In this document: in pieces, positions 14,274-16,721 of the stretch | Layout: each line of letters begins with the position of its first letter | How positions within the stretch are numbered: the stretch's first letter is position 1 | Assembly: GCA_964550855.1 (NCBI GenBank) | Contig: CAZKBQ010000092.1 | Span: forward strand, 1-16,721 | Direction of reading: 5' to 3' | DNA from: JAGOBP01 sp964550855 | GTDB taxonomy: Bacteria > Chloroflexota > Anaerolineae > Fen-1058 | DNA: 16,721 nucleotides | Program-made: the position numbers and the translations under genes | The notes under the pieces: generated by a model | Told to the model about the DNA's origin: nothing | Databases searched by the model: none | Seen by the model: the letters and a program-made list of their open reading frames with translations, nothing else

Positions 14274-15674
14274 ATGGGGCCCGACCTCGACTGGCAAATC
14301 AGTAGTGATACTGAAGAACGCCTCATCCGACAGCAGGCGCGCCCGCCGCGCTGGCACAGGTGGGGCGTGCTGGCCGCCGTGGCGCTGGGCGTGGGCCTGG
14401 GTCTCGCCTATGCGTCCATCCCCGAACCGCCGCCCGCGCCAACCCCCACACTGCCGCCGACGATACCCGCCCGGCCGGCCCTTGCCGCCAACTCGCTGGA
14501 GGCGGCTGTGGAGCGCGACGCGTTCGCACTGGGCGCGAGTGCCGGTGAAGCCAACTTCGATCTGGGGTTGAGCGGCATCGACACGCTCGCTGATGAACAG
14601 TACGCGGAGTGGTATTACGCGCTCTTATCGGCGGGCGGCCGCTGGGGCGTCTATCCCGCCGATGAGCTGTACACCATCCGCGCGCGCGGCACGGCGGGCG
14701 GCCTGAGCTGGGTGGATGTGGAACAGCGGCGCGGCGAGGGCACCTACCGGCAGACGCGGTTTTACCGGCGCGGACCGGACGGCTGGCATCTGGCGCTGCC
14801 CGCGCGCGGGCTGTGGAGCGGCGGCATGATCGCCATTGATACCGGCCAGATCGAAACCACCGGCCCCGACACATTGCTGTTCGATCTCGCTTATCCCGTC
14901 GAAGATGCCGACTACGTGCCGCTGATCGTCGAGCGTTTTTCAGCGGCATTTGCGCGGCTGTGCGGCGATCTGGAGTGCGGGCTGCAGCCGCCGTGGGATC
15001 TGCGTTGGGGCAACCCGGTAGCGCTGACGGTGGCGGTGCGCTCGGCACCGTGGCATACCTATGAGTTGAGCGGCGATGTGCGGCCGGTGAGTGTGCGACT
15101 GCCGTCACCGCGAGTGATCGGGGTGTACACGTCGGCGCCGCGCGGCGATCCGCTGATGTCAATCGCCCTGGACGCGCTGCTGGAACCGGTGGCGCGGCTG
15201 GCTTCGGGCGATGCCGAGCGTTGGGCAACGGATAAGGGCGGCCGCTTATTCCTGGACGCAGTCATCAACTGGCAGCGGCTGCGCGCGGCGTTGAGCGACG
15301 GCCTGCTGCCGTTGTTTTTTCGCGAGCCGCGGGGCGGCCTGATCCGACCGCCGTCGCCGCTGAGCAGCATCAGCGCGTCGGCCTACTTCGCCAATCGGCT
15401 GGCCGACCAGCCCCGCCTGCCGCTGGCCGCGTTGTGGAACTGGTCCGGGGAGGAGGAACCGTCGGCTTCACCGGCCAACGCCGCAGCTGTGGATCAGGCG
15501 GATGCCGTGATCGCGTTCATCGCGACGACGCGCGGTGAAGGCGCGGTGGTGGATTTTTTGAAGGCGCTGGGCAAAGCCCGATCGCTCAGAGAAGCGGTCG
15601 GGCGGGGGCTGAACGCCGATTACGATGCCTTTGAAGCAGACTGGCAACAGTGGATCAACCAGCCGTCGTCGTAA
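14274..15674 (+). CDS. Membrane-anchored protein of unknown function, third paralogue
   Basis: The 466-residue product repeats the plan of the preceding gene: MGPDLDWQI, 30 cytoplasmic residues, a membrane helix (31-48), a PEPPPAPTPT stalk and an outside domain. Conserved with the second copy are WYYAL, YPVED, RLPSPRVIGVY, LLEPVARLASGDAERWA and the C-terminal ADAVIAFI...LGKARSLREAV...ADYDAFEADWQQWI. The ectodomains are otherwise strongly diverged, so the duplication is old. The ATG lies 1 nt after the previous stop (TGACATG), which implies coupled translation. No HEXXH or other catalytic signature is seen. A structural, sensing or binding role is possible; nothing in the sequence decides it. 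Confidence 0.82.
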   Translation: MGPDLDWQISSDTEERLIRQQARPPRWHRWGVLAAVALGVGLGLAYASIPEPPPAPTPTLPPTIPARPALAANSLEAAVERDAFALGASAGEANFDLGLSGIDTLADEQYAEWYYALLSAGGRWGVYPADELYTIRARGTAGGLSWVDVEQRRGEGTYRQTRFYRRGPDGWHLALPARGLWSGGMIAIDTGQIETTGPDTLLFDLAYPVEDADYVPLIVERFSAAFARLCGDLECGLQPPWDLRWGNPVALTVAVRSAPWHTYELSGDVRPVSVRLPSPRVIGVYTSAPRGDPLMSIALDALLEPVARLASGDAERWATDKGGRLFLDAVINWQRLRAALSDGLLPLFFREPRGGLIRPPSPLSSISASAYFANRLADQPRLPLAALWNWSGEEEPSASPANAAAVDQADAVIAFIATTRGEGAVVDFLKALGKARSLREAVGRGLNADYDAFEADWQQWINQPSS

Positions 15675-15698
15675 GGATCGATCGAAACAACCAGGCGT

Positions 15699-16313
15699 TC
15701 AGTTAAAGCGTCGGCGGCTGATGAGGCCGGCGATGATCAGCACACCGCCGACGAGCATGATCAACCTCGACGGCTGAGCGGGCGCGCCAGATACCGGTAG
15801 AAAGACAGGCGGACGATTGGGGTCACCGATGGGACGCTGGCCGTTGGGGGGCAGTGTCCTGATCGGGGCCGAGGGGCGCGCCGAGGCTGTTTGATTGGGC
15901 AGGCAGGACAAGCGCGCGGTGCCGCCTGCGAATGTCATCCCCGCGCAGTTGTTGAAGGGCGCGTCGCTGGGATAGGCGGCGACGACGACGACGTCGAGAT
16001 AGATCGTCACCGATTGGCCGGGGGCCAGCGTGCCGACGCGGACGGTGATGGCCTGGTTGTAGACACTGACGTCGCCCTGCGAGGCGTAGACACCCACGAT
16101 GCCCATGTTATTGGGCACGCCGTCGGTGATGACGACATTGTCGGCGTTGTCGGGCCCGGGGTTGCTGCCCACGATGGTGATGCGGGCGAGCTGGTTGACG
16201 ACCAACGGCCACGGCTCGGCGGCGATGGTCAGCTGCGGGTTGGCGGCTTGCACCTCGGGCGCGAGGCTGAAACACACACTCAAGGCCAGTAGAACGATCA
16301 AGACGGTGCGCAT
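15699..16313 (-). CDS. Secreted DUF11 protein with LPVSG-type sorting tail
   Basis: The 204-residue product has a Sec signal peptide (cleavage near residue 23, EVQA-A), one DUF11 immunoglobulin-like domain (about 25-115) with ARITIVGSNPGPDNADNVVITDGVP and VGTLAPGQSVTIYLDVVV, and two later cysteines. A Pro-rich spacer follows, then LPVSG (172-176), a hydrophobic helix (184-198) and RRRFN. This arrangement resembles an LPxTG sortase signal with Ser for Thr, so the protein may be anchored to the cell surface. Alternatively it is simply held by its C-terminal helix. It starts 12 nt after the stop of the regulator gene on the same strand and ends 25 nt from the facing third paralogue, with no clear terminator between. 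Confidence 0.8.
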   Translation of the reverse strand: MRTVLIVLLALSVCFSLAPEVQAANPQLTIAAEPWPLVVNQLARITIVGSNPGPDNADNVVITDGVPNNMGIVGVYASQGDVSVYNQAITVRVGTLAPGQSVTIYLDVVVVAAYPSDAPFNNCAGMTFAGGTARLSCLPNQTASARPSAPIRTLPPNGQRPIGDPNRPPVFLPVSGAPAQPSRLIMLVGGVLIIAGLISRRRFN

Positions 16314-16325
16314 AGGATTTGCCTG

Positions 16326-16721
16326 TCAGGTGATGTTGAGTTTGTAGCCGACGCCGCGCACCGTCATGAGCATGCGAGGCTGATCGGGGTCCAGTTCAAT
16401 TTTACGGCGCAAATGATGAATGTGCCAGCGCACAAGGTCGCGCACTTCCCTGGGGCTGGTGGCCGGGTAGTTGAGCGCGTGATACAGAATCTCCATCGGC
16501 CCGACCACACCCGGTGCGCGCTCGGCCAGCAAGGCCAGCATCTCAAATTCGCTGGGGGTCAAATCCAGTGCCGAATCGCCCAACAGGGCTTCATGCCGCT
16601 CCCGATCGATTAGAAACGGCCCCGCGCGAATGATCTGCCCTATCGGCCGGCGGGCGGGGAACGGCGCGGCGGGCGCGGGCGCCGGCGGGGATGACGGGGC
16701 AGGCGCGGCTGCGCTTCGCCT
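16326..16721 (-). CDS. OmpR/PhoB-type winged-helix regulator, 5' end outside the window
   Basis: The frame is open from the right edge to a TGA at 16326-16328. The visible 131 residues begin with an Ala/Pro-rich linker of about 30 residues, then a complete winged-helix domain: FLIDRERHEALLGDSALDLT, LTPSEFEMLALLAE, the recognition helix SPREVRDLVRWHIHHLRRKIE and the wing RMLMTVRGVGYKL. This is the DNA-binding half of response regulators. The N-terminal half would be a receiver domain in a standard two-component protein, but it is not in the window and the long linker leaves other fusions possible. A TTG at 16583 is only an internal codon, because the domain begins upstream of it. The DUF11 gene follows after 12 nt. 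Confidence 0.88.
   Translation of the reverse strand, partial: RRSAAAPAPSSPPAPAPAAPFPARRPIGQIIRAGPFLIDRERHEALLGDSALDLTPSEFEMLALLAERAPGVVGPMEILYHALNYPATSPREVRDLVRWHIHHLRRKIELDPDQPRMLMTVRGVGYKLNIT

Noticed and set aside
14323..15228. Open frame of 301 codons on the minus strand inside the third paralogue.
   Set aside because: Composition is Arg/Pro/Ala/Ser-rich as expected from antisense GC-rich sequence; the plus-strand frame is supported by homology to its neighbour.
1..16721. Search for CRISPR arrays, tRNA or rRNA genes, insertion sequences and attachment sites.
   Set aside because: No regularly spaced direct repeats, no rRNA or tRNA-like conserved segments, and no transposase or integrase coding regions were seen; the only repeats are the short inverted and heptad repeats listed.

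Overview
The window looks like a scaffold fragment from a high-GC, monoderm-like member of the Chloroflexota (Anaerolineae or a close relative). This placement is an inference from sequence style. Secreted and membrane proteins carry Thr/Pro-rich linkers, DUF11 domains occur twice, one secreted enzyme ends in FLPIVRRD, and the class A penicillin-binding protein has a long Pro-rich cytoplasmic head and a TPTP-type tail. A run of 10 Ns inside purB shows that two contigs were joined.

Layout. Bases 1-550 (+) hold the 3' part of a probably exported intradiol-dioxygenase-like protein. It faces a lipoprotein gene (623-1525, -) across a strong hairpin. A 135-bp divergent region with several inverted repeats separates the lipoprotein gene from purA (1661-2950, +) and purB (3069-4475, +), which together convert IMP to AMP. 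The purA-purB spacer can be drawn as one long imperfect hairpin. purB is interrupted by an N gap, and next to the gap lies a perfect inverted repeat that is best read as an assembly or library fold-back artefact. A secreted PQQ-type sugar dehydrogenase with a C-terminal DUF11 domain follows (4566-6206, +).

Bases 6362-9394 (+) form a metal-uptake operon: a Fur-family repressor with a likely operator at its own promoter, then cbiM (with a PDGLE/CbiN-like tail), cbiQ and cbiO. These three encode a nickel/cobalt ECF transporter. A near-consensus promoter then starts a class A PBP gene (9529-12483, +). After two facing arrays of degenerate heptanucleotides come three tandem paralogues (12633-15674, +) with the same N-terminal pattern, M-x-P-D-[IL]-[ED]-W-Q, and one membrane anchor each. 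The first copy is truncated; the second and third are full-length proteins of unknown function with a peptidase-MA-like C-terminus but no HEXXH. On the opposite strand, an OmpR/PhoB-type winged-helix regulator (runs off the right edge) lies 12 nt upstream of a secreted DUF11 protein with an LPVSG-type sorting tail.

Most uncharacterised content: the tandem paralogue family and the regulator/DUF11 pair. Most testable regulatory idea: nickel- or other metal-responsive control of the cbiMQO operon by the Fur-family protein.
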